Source: Rhizobium herbae (GTDB lineage Bacteria > Pseudomonadota > Alphaproteobacteria > Rhizobiales > Rhizobiaceae). From it: a stretch of DNA of 64,000 nt. The notes beneath the pieces were generated by a model that saw nothing but the letters and a program-made list of their open reading frames with translations, had not been told where the DNA came from and did no database searches. Of this stretch, positions 57,054 to 64,000 are shown one piece after another. How positions within the stretch are numbered: the first letter of the stretch is position 1; each line of letters starts with the position of its first letter. The stretch is from positions 266,791-330,790 of the forward strand of contig NZ_JAGGJV010000008.1 of NCBI RefSeq assembly GCF_017873135.1, in the 5' to 3' direction. The position numbers were made by a program, and so were the translations under genes.

Positions 57054-57827
57054 TCAGTTCGAGAACTGCTCCGCAAGAATGCGGTCCGACCAGGAATAGT
57101 CGGGGTCGGACAGGATATGCGCCGTGATGTTTTCCGATTCGGCGATGCGGACCTGGACCACCGATTTGACCTCGACATGGTCGGCAACGGCGTTGACCGG
57201 ACGTTTGTCGGGTTCGAGAATCGCGATATCGACGGTGACCTTGTTGGGCAGCAGCGCACCGCGCCAGCGCCGTGGCCGGAAAGGGCTGACGGGCGTGAGC
57301 GCCAGCAACGGCGCTTCGAGCGGCAGGATGGGGCCGTGGGCGGAGAGATTGTAGGCTGTCGAGCCGGCGGGCGTGGAGAGCAGAACGCCGTCGCAGATCA
57401 GCTCCTCGAGCCGCACCCGGCCATCGACGACAACCTTGAGCTTTGCCGCCTGGTAGGATTGGCGAAACAGGTAGACCTCGTTGATGGCGAGCGCCCGAAA
57501 GCGGTTGCCCTCCGTATCGACAGTCAGCATCTCTAGCGGCCGGAATGTGTTCTCGACGGCTTCCGCCAGGCGCTCGCGCAGGTTTTCGGTGCTGTAGCGG
57601 TTCATCAGGAAGCCGATCGAGCCGCGATTCATGCCATAGACCAGCTTGCCGGAGTTCATGGTCTGGTGCAGCGTCTGCAGCATGAAGCCGTCTCCGCCGA
57701 GGGCCACGATCACGTCCGCTTCCGCCGGATCCTCCTGGCCGTAAAGAGCGATCAGCTCCGCCGCAGCCGTCTGTGCTTCGTCGGTGGCGGAAGCGGCGAA
57801 GGCGATGGTTGTGAACGTGCGAGCCAT
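57054..57827 (-). CDS. nadK: NAD kinase
   Basis: The ATG at 57827 gives 257 residues (MARTFTTIAFAASATDEAQ). The diacylglycerol-kinase-like fold shows VIVALGGDGFMLQTLH (GGDG nucleotide motif), MNRGSIGFLMN, and the C-terminal STPAGSTAYNLSAHGPI. It phosphorylates NAD to NADP with ATP or polyphosphate. The following hypothetical gene starts 243 bases downstream on the same strand. Confidence 0.96.
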   Translation of the reverse strand: MARTFTTIAFAASATDEAQTAAAELIALYGQEDPAEADVIVALGGDGFMLQTLHQTMNSGKLVYGMNRGSIGFLMNRYSTENLRERLAEAVENTFRPLEMLTVDTEGNRFRALAINEVYLFRQSYQAAKLKVVVDGRVRLEELICDGVLLSTPAGSTAYNLSAHGPILPLEAPLLALTPVSPFRPRRWRGALLPNKVTVDIAILEPDKRPVNAVADHVEVKSVVQVRIAESENITAHILSDPDYSWSDRILAEQFSN

Positions 57828-58043
57828 GAAATGCCTGTATGGTGTGAAGTCGGATGCTCCGGATGCAGCGTCCTGAAAAAGCGGCCCGTCCGTCAGCCGG
57901 GCAACATGAAAGCATGCGCCGCCGCCGGCTATGCCAGCGGTATCATGCATAAAAGATCGCCGTGTGGAAGGGAAAGAATGGTGCGACGCCGTGGGGTGAA
58001 ATCGAACTCGGGCAACGAGTAGGGTGCAATGGCGCGTAAAAAA

Positions 58044-58119
<76 letters not shown>

Positions 58120-58252
58120 AGCACTTGCGGCAGGGAGTTAGCATATTCTGATCCTGTGTAAAGCAAAAATGCAGTGGGGCGGCTGCTTTTCCAGCTTCGA
58201 CGCAGGCGTGCGTGCCGGGACAGCCGCAATCCGCCGTCCTCCAAGGGTGTGA

Positions 58253-58981
58253 TCACGGAATGGGTTTTGTCCGGATGTTTGCCGGTGCGGGCGGCGGGCG
58301 ATGGGCGTGGCGTTTCTGGAGCCTTGGTGGAATGAAGAAGACGGCGATGGCAATGGTCGCCGACAGGGCGCAGGCCAGCCAGAGCACGCCGGCGCCCAGC
58401 GCCCGTTCGAGAAATGCGCCGCAGATACCGCCCGCGGCCATTCCGAGCCAGGGGACGATTTGCATGGCCCAGTCGCGCCGGGGCGTGCCGACGATCCAGC
58501 TGCCGATGCCCCGGCCGAAGCGTGAAAGGCCGCCGGTCACATAGGTCAGTCCGATGGGCAATCCCTCGATGTGCTCGACGGCGGCATTGACCAGCCCCAT
58601 GGCAAGCACGATCGCGTAGAACTGAAGCGTTGCGAAATCCGGGCCGGTGATCGTCGCAGCAAAGGCAAGCATGAGGGTGACCCAGGAAAGCACGCGGAAG
58701 GTGCGCCTGGCGGCATTGTGGGCGATGACGATGCCGAGCGCGTTGCCGGCGACGAACGTCAAGAGGGCGCCGAGCAGGATGACCGCATATCCCGCTTGCC
58801 CGTCGGCGAGCGCAACGGCGGCGCGGGTGGTATTGCCGCTCATGAAGGAAACGAAACTGCCGGCAATGAGCAGCCCTGCCGCGTCCGTCATGCCAGCGAG
58901 AAACGCGATGGCCGCGACAAGAGCGGTACCGATCGCGGTTCTTCGCCTGTGGATGATGCCCCGCCGCCGCTCTATCGTCAT
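58253..58981 (-). CDS. DUF1275 (YoaK-like) membrane protein
   Basis: The 242-residue protein has about six hydrophobic segments. LVAAIAFLAGMTDAAGLLIAGSFVSFMSGNTTRAAVAL matches the start of DUF1275, and VEHIEGLPIGLTYVTGGLSRFGRGI matches its second half. Function is unknown; the family resembles small-molecule permeases. It ends about 130 bases from the minus-strand tRNA-Thr and lies 95 bases downstream of the LysR gene on the same strand. Confidence 0.9.
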   Translation of the reverse strand: MTIERRRGIIHRRRTAIGTALVAAIAFLAGMTDAAGLLIAGSFVSFMSGNTTRAAVALADGQAGYAVILLGALLTFVAGNALGIVIAHNAARRTFRVLSWVTLMLAFAATITGPDFATLQFYAIVLAMGLVNAAVEHIEGLPIGLTYVTGGLSRFGRGIGSWIVGTPRRDWAMQIVPWLGMAAGGICGAFLERALGAGVLWLACALSATIAIAVFFIPPRLQKRHAHRPPPAPANIRTKPIP

Positions 58982-59076
58982 GATCCTGCCGCTCCCCGAC
59001 GCCGCCGATTCGTTGATGGCATCAGATTGCGCGTTCCAGAACCGTCCGAACAGGGGGCGGTCGAAACGCCGTCATA

Positions 59077-60021
59077 TTATTCCGCGGCCTCCAGCATCGC
59101 CGGGCGCGGGTCGATTTCCGTGCAGCGTGACATCGCGCCGGGCAGGTTTTCGGCGAGGAAGTCGATGAGCGCGCGAACCGAGGGCAGCATGCCGTGGCGC
59201 GAGGTGAAGACCAGATGGGCGATGGTGGCGTTCGAGGACCATTCGGGCAGCACCGGCATCAGGACGCCGGTCCGAAATCCCCGGCCGCAGATATGATCCG
59301 GCAGAAGCGCAATTCCAACCCCTTCGATGGCCGCGCGCTCGAGGATGCCGAAATCGCTGCAGCCGATGATCGGCTGGTGGACAATGTCGCGTTTCGTTCC
59401 GTCAGCATGGTTCAACTGCCAGGTATCGGAAAGATGCTGTTCGTTCATCGACAGCGTCGGCATCCTGCCCAGCGTGTCGATCGTCACGTTGCCGATCCGC
59501 GCCATCAGCGCCGGGCTTGCCGCGAGAAACTGGCGCGCCTCGCCAAGCTTGCGGACGATAAGGTTGTTGTCGGTATCCAGCTGGTCGCGCGCCCGAAGCG
59601 CGATGTCGATGCGTTCCTCGACCAGATCGATCCGGCGGTTGGTGGTTGTGATCAGCAGCCGCACGCCGGGATAACGCCGGTGGAAGGTAGGAAGAATATG
59701 CGCGACCATCGGCGTGAAGCCAATCGGGCAGGCGAGGCGCACGACACCCGTCGGCTCGCTCTTGGCCGCCGCAACAACTGCTTCGGCGGCCTCGACGCCG
59801 GACAGGATCGTTTCGCAGCGCTCGTAGAAGGCCTGGCCGATCTCGGTCACCCGCAGCTTGCGGGTCGAGCGTTCGAGAAGACGGACGTCAAGCTGCTGCT
59901 CCAGCCGCGCCACATGCTTGCTGAGCTTGGATTTCGGAATGTTGAGCACCCTTGCGGCCGAGGAAAAGCCCTTGTGCTTCACCACGGCGGCAAACAGCGC
60001 GAGATCGTTCAGGTCCTGCAT
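59077..60021 (-). CDS. LysR-family transcriptional regulator
   Basis: The 314-residue protein has an N-terminal helix-turn-helix (LALFAAVVKHKGFSSAARVLNIPKSKLSKHVARLEQQLDVRLLERSTRKLRVTEIG) and a periplasmic-binding-like effector domain (VRLACPIGFTPMVAHILPTF, LVEERIDIALRAR). It is divergent from azoR, so by the usual LysR pattern it probably controls that gene, perhaps sensing quinones or electrophiles. Size and start MQDLNDLALF are typical. Confidence 0.94.
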   Translation of the reverse strand: MQDLNDLALFAAVVKHKGFSSAARVLNIPKSKLSKHVARLEQQLDVRLLERSTRKLRVTEIGQAFYERCETILSGVEAAEAVVAAAKSEPTGVVRLACPIGFTPMVAHILPTFHRRYPGVRLLITTTNRRIDLVEERIDIALRARDQLDTDNNLIVRKLGEARQFLAASPALMARIGNVTIDTLGRMPTLSMNEQHLSDTWQLNHADGTKRDIVHQPIIGCSDFGILERAAIEGVGIALLPDHICGRGFRTGVLMPVLPEWSSNATIAHLVFTSRHGMLPSVRALIDFLAENLPGAMSRCTEIDPRPAMLEAAE

Positions 60022-60058
60022 GTCACACCTTCATTTCCATCGATGATCGACAATCATT

Positions 60059-60074
60059 GTTTCTATCAGGAAAC
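60059..60074. promoter_or_regulatory. Candidate LysR-type operator between lysR and azoR
   Basis: GTTTC-TATCAG-GAAAC is a perfect 5-base inverted repeat with 6-base spacer in the 145-base divergent intergenic region, the typical location of the LysR recognition site (T-N11-A-like). Called by eye. Confidence 0.5.
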
Positions 60075-60166
60075 GGCCTGTCGAAAAAGGGCCGGCTTAT
60101 CGGCCGATTGTTTTAAATTCATATGTGATGCACCCCAACGCCACACAAGCACACGAAGGTGCCACC

Positions 60167-60793
60167 ATGAACATTCTCCATATCGACTCCGGTATTCTCG
60201 GCGATCATTCCGTATCCCGCCGCCTGACGGCATCGATCGTCGCACGGATCAAGGCCGAGCGCCCCGGCGACAGCGTCACCTACCGCGATCTCGCCGCCCA
60301 GCCGCTGGCGCATCTCAACGGCTCGCACCTGATGGCGGCTTCCGCCAATCCGGAAGGGCTGGACGCGACACTGGTTTCCGAGCTGGATGCCGGCCGCGCC
60401 TCGCTCAATGAGTTTCTGGCTGCCGATGTGATTGTCGTCGGCGCGCCGATGTACAATTTTGCCATTCCGAGCCAGCTGAAGACCTGGATCGACCGCATCC
60501 TCGTTGCCGGAACGACGTTCCGCTACAGCGAGACCGGCGTCGAAGGTCTGGCCAAGGGCAAGAAGGTCATCGTTGCTTCGACCCGCGGCGGTCACTATTC
60601 CGGTGCTTCGCCGATCAGCGCCATGGATCATCAGGAAACCTATCTCAGCACCGTGTTCGGCTTTATCGGCATCACCGATGTCGAATTCGTCCGCGCCGAA
60701 GGCCTTTCCGTCAGCCCGGATTCGAAGGAAGCCGCGATCAGCGAAGCTGAAAAGGCCATTGCCGGCCGCGGTCATTTCGATATCGCCGCCTGA
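60167..60793 (+). CDS. azoR: FMN-dependent NADH-azoreductase
   Basis: From the ATG at 60167 the product has 208 residues with the AzoR flavodoxin-like layout: MNILHIDSGILGDHSVSRRLTASIVARIK, AADVIVVGAPMYNFAIPSQLKTWIDRILVAGTTFRYSETGVEGL, and ASTRGGHYSG (FMN binding). Such enzymes reduce quinones and azo dyes by two electrons and protect against thiol/quinone stress. It is divergent from a LysR gene and ends in a strong terminator. Confidence 0.95.
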   Translation: MNILHIDSGILGDHSVSRRLTASIVARIKAERPGDSVTYRDLAAQPLAHLNGSHLMAASANPEGLDATLVSELDAGRASLNEFLAADVIVVGAPMYNFAIPSQLKTWIDRILVAGTTFRYSETGVEGLAKGKKVIVASTRGGHYSGASPISAMDHQETYLSTVFGFIGITDVEFVRAEGLSVSPDSKEAAISEAEKAIAGRGHFDIAA

Positions 60794-60818
60794 TCATCCT
60801 TTGATTTGTTGAATCTCG

Positions 60819-60850
60819 AAAGCCGGGCACAGCGAGTGTCCGGCTTTTTG
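60819..60850 (+). terminator. Rho-independent terminator of azoR
   Basis: AAAGCCGGGCAC (60819-60830) pairs over 12 bases (one G-T) with GTGTCCGGCTTT (60836-60847), followed by T run. Confidence 0.92.
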
Positions 60851-60933
60851 CGTCCGGTGAAGGACAGAAAAACGGCATTGTTCTTTTGCTGATCCATCGG
60901 CTACGGTCCACGGATATGCGGGAGGAGATTGCC

Positions 60934-61674
60934 GTGCGCCGAGTTCACGTTCTTGCCGGGCTGGTTCTGGCCATCCTGCAGCTTTCCCCCGCGGTCGCCG
61001 CCGCGGATCCGTTCGACAAGCCCATCGCCGTCGATATCGTCAAACTTCCCGCCGATCCGGACAACCCGTCGGCGGAACCGAAGATAACCTGCCGCCGCTA
61101 TAGGGACTTCATGGTCAAGGAAGTCGATCTTGGCGAGGTCGGCGCCGAGACGCTGGCACTGATGGCACAGGACGCGGCATGTGGGCGGGAAGGGAGCGGC
61201 GAGCGGGTGATCCGAGACGACACCGCCGGATATTTTCTTGGTGTCGCCGGGCGTTTCGTCTTTTTCCGGGCAGCGGATGGATGGAATGGCGGTTTGTCAT
61301 TTGTGGTCTACGACGGAAAGACGGCCATGAAACTCTTCGCCGATTCCCTGGCGATCGATAGCCTGTCGTCGATCAACGCCGGTGATGACCGTCTGTCCCT
61401 GCAGTTTCACCGCAACTTTACCTCGTCTTGCTCGCTCTATGCCGCGCCGCAACCATGCGCGAAACAGATTGGTACTGACACAGGTCTGGACCGTACTCGA
61501 ATTCCAGATTGCGCAGCCGCTTACGAGGCGGAGATGAAGCGTACGCCGGACTATGCCGAAGCGATCAAGGCCTTGCCGAGCGTCATCGAGTATCCGGTAG
61601 AGCTTCGATGGGCAGCGAACGGGGCGACGGTGACACCGCGGGACGGGCCGACACGCTGCATGCTGCCGTCCTGA
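60934..61674 (+). CDS. Secreted hypothetical protein, 246 residues
   Basis: The GTG at 60934 follows a GGAGGAG ribosome site at 6 bases and gives a signal peptide (RRVHVLAGLVLAILQLSPAVAA, cut near AAA-DPF). The mature part has six cysteines, including CRRYRDFMVKEVDLGEVGAE, SSCSLYAAPQPC and PDCAAAYEAEM, likely disulfide-bonded. No family is recognised. Upstream ATGs (60886, 60916) are in frame but have worse sites. Confidence 0.72.
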   Translation: MRRVHVLAGLVLAILQLSPAVAAADPFDKPIAVDIVKLPADPDNPSAEPKITCRRYRDFMVKEVDLGEVGAETLALMAQDAACGREGSGERVIRDDTAGYFLGVAGRFVFFRAADGWNGGLSFVVYDGKTAMKLFADSLAIDSLSSINAGDDRLSLQFHRNFTSSCSLYAAPQPCAKQIGTDTGLDRTRIPDCAAAYEAEMKRTPDYAEAIKALPSVIEYPVELRWAANGATVTPRDGPTRCMLPS

Positions 61675-61757
61675 CGCCGACTGGACAGGCTCGTCTTGAG
61701 CCGGTAGAGCCCGGATCACCGGCTCTTTCGGCCGACAGCACACGGATTGGAATCATA

Positions 61758-61973
61758 ATGACGGATGTCAGGGACAGCAACGGTACAATTCTCGTCGAGG
61801 GTGACAACGTCACCCTGATCAAGGACCTCAAGGTCAAGGGCACGTCCGAGACCCTGAAGCGCGGCACGATGATCAAGGGCATCCATTTGACCGGCGATCC
61901 CGACGAGGTCGAATGCCGCCACGCCAAGATCAAGGGGCTGGTGCTGCGCACCGAATTCCTGAAGAAAGCCTGA
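61758..61973 (+). CDS. PhnA-domain (YjdM-like) protein, short form
   Basis: The 71-residue product is only the C-terminal PhnA domain: VRDSNGTILVEGDNVTLIKDLKVKGTSETLKRGTMIKGIHLTGDPDEVECRHAKIKGLVLRTEFLKK. Full-length PhnA/YjdM has a zinc ribbon before this domain; it is missing here, as in many Rhizobiales homologues. Despite the name, the link to alkylphosphonate use is doubtful. Confidence 0.93.
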   Translation: MTDVRDSNGTILVEGDNVTLIKDLKVKGTSETLKRGTMIKGIHLTGDPDEVECRHAKIKGLVLRTEFLKKA

Positions 61974-62077
61974 GCGCACGGGATAGCGGCCTGCCGCAAG
62001 TCCGCTGTCGGCACACCCGTGGGGAGCGGCCACCTTTCGGGGCTGGACTGCCTGCGTTTTTGTATTAAACTTCGCTT

Positions 62078-62356
62078 ATGAAAGGCGTTCCGGCACTCTT
62101 GATGGTCACGCTCGTTTCGGTCTTTGCCGGAACCTCTCCTGCTGCGTCCCTTGCGGCCCCTCCGGATGCGGGCTGCACATGCAGAAACCGCGATGGCTCG
62201 AAACTCGAACTCGGCCAGACTGTTTGTATCCGGGTCGGCGACACCGCCTATCTGGCGCGTTGCGAAATGGAACTCAACGTTACGACATGGCGCAAGCTCC
62301 GGGATGGTTGTCCCGAAGCGCGATTGTCTGTTGCCGTGCTGCCTTTGACGCAGTAG
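62078..62356 (+). CDS. Small secreted cysteine-containing protein
   Basis: The 92-residue product has a signal peptide (LLMVTLVSVFAGTSPAASLAA) and a short mature part with five cysteines (GCTCRNRDG, TVCIRVG, RCEMEL, GCPEARL). The spacing suggests disulfides in the periplasm. No family is recognised. It converges on rlmB with a 4-base gap. Confidence 0.72.
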   Translation: MKGVPALLMVTLVSVFAGTSPAASLAAPPDAGCTCRNRDGSKLELGQTVCIRVGDTAYLARCEMELNVTTWRKLRDGCPEARLSVAVLPLTQ

Positions 62357-62360
62357 CCGC

Positions 62361-63242
62361 TCAGGCTTTGGCCAGGTGGCCGCGCGCAGCGTACATCGCT
62401 ATGGCAGCGGCGTTCGACACGTTCAGCGACTTGATGGCGCCCGGCATGTCGAGACGCGCGAGCGCGTTGACGGTCTGGCGCGTCTTCAGCCGCAATCCCT
62501 TGCCTTCGGCACCGAGAACGAGGGCGATCTTTTCACCCGAAAGCGTCTGTTCGAGCGGTGCGGGACCTTCCGAATCAAGCCCGATCGAGACGAAGCCGAG
62601 CTTGTGCAACTCTTCCAGCGCGTCGGCGAGATTGGTGATCTGGATATAGGGGATCATCTCCAGCGCGCCGGAGGCGGACTTTGCCATCACACCTGATTCC
62701 GTCGGGCTGTGGCGTTGTGTGGTGATCAGCGCGCCGGCATTGAAGGCGACGGCCGAGCGCATGATGGCGCCGACATTGTGCGGATCGGTGACCTGATCGA
62801 GCACCAGAATAAGCGGGCTGTCTTTCAACGCCGAGAGACGGCGGACGGGCAGGGGCGCGGTTTCCAGCATCGCGCCCTGATGGATCGCATCGGGTCCGAG
62901 TATCTTGTCCAGATCCTGCGGCGTGACGATTTCCACGGGAAAGCCGAGGTCTTCGATCGGTCCCGTTTCCAGACGGATCAGAGCATTCTGCGTCACCGAA
63001 AGCTTGGTGATCTTGCGCTCGGGATTGTCGAGTGCCGCGCGTACTGTGTGGATGCCGTAAAGCAGTACCTGATCGGGTGCCAGCTGCGGTGCCTTCCAGT
63101 CGGGTGCGGCGCTCTTCTTGCGCTTGTCCTGTACGGGGGTTGGAATTTCACCACGCTCGCGCCGGGCATCGCGGTGGGCGCGCCGGAGGGTTGCGTAGTG
63201 GGTGTCTTTGGCGGGTCTGTCGCCGGGATTATCTTTGCTCAT
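62361..63242 (-). CDS. rlmB: 23S rRNA 2'-O-methyltransferase RlmB / TrmH family
   Basis: The 293-residue SpoU methyltransferase has a basic, disordered N-terminus of about 50 residues, the RNA-binding domain (LLYGIHTVRAALDNPERKITKLSVTQ) and the knotted SAM domain: LILVLDQVTDPHNVGAIMRSA (motif 1), IALVLGAEGKGLRLKTRQTVNALARLDMPG (motif 2) and SLNVSNAAAIAMYA (motif 3). RlmB methylates G2251 of 23S rRNA. The basic extension is longer than in E. coli. It is divergent from the tRNA-tuf cluster. Confidence 0.94.
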   Translation of the reverse strand: MSKDNPGDRPAKDTHYATLRRAHRDARRERGEIPTPVQDKRKKSAAPDWKAPQLAPDQVLLYGIHTVRAALDNPERKITKLSVTQNALIRLETGPIEDLGFPVEIVTPQDLDKILGPDAIHQGAMLETAPLPVRRLSALKDSPLILVLDQVTDPHNVGAIMRSAVAFNAGALITTQRHSPTESGVMAKSASGALEMIPYIQITNLADALEELHKLGFVSIGLDSEGPAPLEQTLSGEKIALVLGAEGKGLRLKTRQTVNALARLDMPGAIKSLNVSNAAAIAMYAARGHLAKA

Positions 63243-63346
63243 GCCCGTCTTATACTGAGGATAGGCCGCCCGTGGAACCGTTTTTCGCGAAATCGGGCGC
63301 TTGCGATCTTTATGGCGAATTTCGCAACTTTTTCTGAAGCGCCGTG

Positions 63347-63377
63347 TTGACAGGATGAAACGGGACCGTCATATACC
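63347..63377 (+). promoter_or_regulatory. Promoter of the tRNA-Tyr/tRNA-Gly/tuf cluster
   Basis: TTGACA at 63347-63352 followed by TATACC at 63372-63377 (19 bases) or the overlapping CATATA at 17 bases. It stands about 85 bases before tRNA-Tyr in the only non-coding gap ahead of the cluster. Confidence 0.6.
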
Positions 63378-63460
63378 CGGCGCAGATTGAAGGGCTGACT
63401 TGCCCCGGCAAACAACGCTTTGATCTGAAATGCTTGGTCGCTTGATCCCGACAGAATAAT

Positions 63461-63545
63461 GGAGGGATGCCCGAGTGGTTAAAGGGGACGGACTGTAAAT
63501 CCGTTGGCTCAGCCTACGTTGGTTCAAATCCAACTCCCTCCACCA
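63461..63545 (+). tRNA. tRNA-Tyr (anticodon GTA)
   Basis: 85-nt class II cloverleaf with long variable arm: acceptor GGAGGGA/TCCCTCC, anticodon stem ACGGACTGTAAATCCGT with GTA, T arm GTTGGTTCAAATCCAAC, encoded CCA. Confidence 0.97.
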
Positions 63546-63568
63546 TTCTGTCAGACGGATCTTGACCC

Positions 63569-63642
63569 GCGGGTATAGCTCAATGGTAGAGCAGCAGCCT
63601 TCCAAGCTGAATACGCGGGTTCGATTCCCGCTACCCGCTCCA
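63569..63642 (+). tRNA. tRNA-Gly (anticodon TCC)
   Basis: 74-nt cloverleaf: acceptor GCGGGTA/TACCCGC, anticodon loop CTTCCAA with TCC, T arm CGGGTTCGATTCCCG, encoded CCA. It lies 23 bases after tRNA-Tyr and 263 bases before tuf. Confidence 0.97.
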
Positions 63643-63905
63643 GCAAAGCCATCGATGGTCGCCATCCTCACGCTCGACTTCAAGACACGCTCGTAAGCCA
63701 CGGATTTACGGCGATTTCCGTATTCTGCGACGTCGGCATTGGAATCGCGCCCGGCGATCCCCACATAGGCGTCATAAACGGGCTAAGGGCCTGGCGGGCC
63801 GCAAAACATTTAAGTCTTGCGCAATTCTTCCGAAACCCTTAAACGCCTCCCCAAACCGGCGCCGCCGGATGGTGCATTCTCATTGATCACAGGAAACTTG
63901 ACCCC

Positions 63906-64000
63906 ATGGCAAAGAGCAAATTTGAGCGCAACAAGCCGCACGTTAACATTGGCACGATCGGCCACGTCGACCATGGCAAGACGTCGCTGACGGCAGCGAT
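63906..64000 (+). CDS. tuf: Elongation factor Tu, N-terminal part only
   Basis: The frame begins [26 protein letters not shown], the EF-Tu start with the GHVDHGKT P-loop (G1), and runs off the window end at 64000 with 31 codons. EF-Tu delivers aminoacyl-tRNA to the ribosome. The Tyr-Gly-tuf order is an ancient cluster also seen in E. coli tufB. Confidence 0.96.

Noticed and set aside
56812..57915. Extension of the 56263 gene to a 550-residue protein
   Set aside because: The upstream part lies antiparallel in another frame of nadK and reads as Arg-rich low complexity; the signal peptide at 56811 marks the real start.
63369..63764. 131-residue minus-strand ORF
   Set aside because: It reads through two tRNA genes on the opposite strand and is an artefact.

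Overview
The window (about 60% GC, dense coding) comes from the chromosome of an alphaproteobacterium, most likely a member of the Rhizobiaceae (Rhizobium/Agrobacterium group). The evidence is gene content and order: divK-pleD-rpmG, a same-strand block running from pyrB to rpmG, gatCA/gatB, NDUFA12-DUF2155, aat-accC-accB-aroQ, a very large RNase E, and a tRNA-tuf cluster. No phage, insertion sequence or CRISPR array was seen.

Layout. 1-800: end of a LolCDE lipoprotein-release permease and LolD. 816-8560: an SOS-flavoured segment. It holds a DUF5680 gene, a secreted hypothetical, a 28-residue membrane peptide behind two overlapping LexA boxes, dnaE, an L,D-transpeptidase and dinB. Three separate places carry perfect GAAC-N7-GAAC LexA sites: 1340, 2094/2105 and 8564. 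8644-9900: small hypotheticals. 10066-11921: divK and pleD (cell-cycle response regulator and diguanylate cyclase), followed by a structured RNA candidate. 12705-25027: a long minus-strand block, in transcription order pyrB, pyrC-prime, DUF7660, plsY, dprA, topA, rnr, DUF983, NUDIX, MFS, rpmG. 25229-28897: AidB-like acyl-CoA dehydrogenase, AEC permease, small membrane proteins, ruvX.

28994-38291: gatC and gatA, then about 5 kb of accessory genes (RTX protein, GNAT, YjhX toxin, Rrf2 regulator with a thioredoxin-reductase-like flavoprotein, DUF1294), then gatB. 38354-41474: two GNAT acetyltransferases, a complex I accessory subunit, DUF2155, DUF2167. 41560-47116: aat, accC, accB, aroQ, DsbA-like, an aminotransferase, a small secreted protein. 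47278-56187: rne, amiC, PBP1A, and prfB with an intact programmed +1 frameshift. 56263-63242: secreted hypothetical, nadK, tRNA-Thr, DUF1275, divergent lysR/azoR, small secreted proteins, rlmB. 63461-64000: tRNA-Tyr, tRNA-Gly and the start of tuf.

Most of the window is housekeeping: replication, tRNA-dependent amidation, translation termination, fatty-acid and pyrimidine synthesis, peptidoglycan synthesis and remodelling. The observations most worth pursuing are the LexA-controlled micropeptide just upstream of dnaE (a SidA-like division-inhibitor candidate), the LexA box in front of the DUF5680 gene, a dihydroorotase homologue that has lost its metal ligands, a structured RNA between pleD and rpmG, twin palindromic operators in front of yjhX, and an apparently leaderless, self-regulated rrf2 gene.
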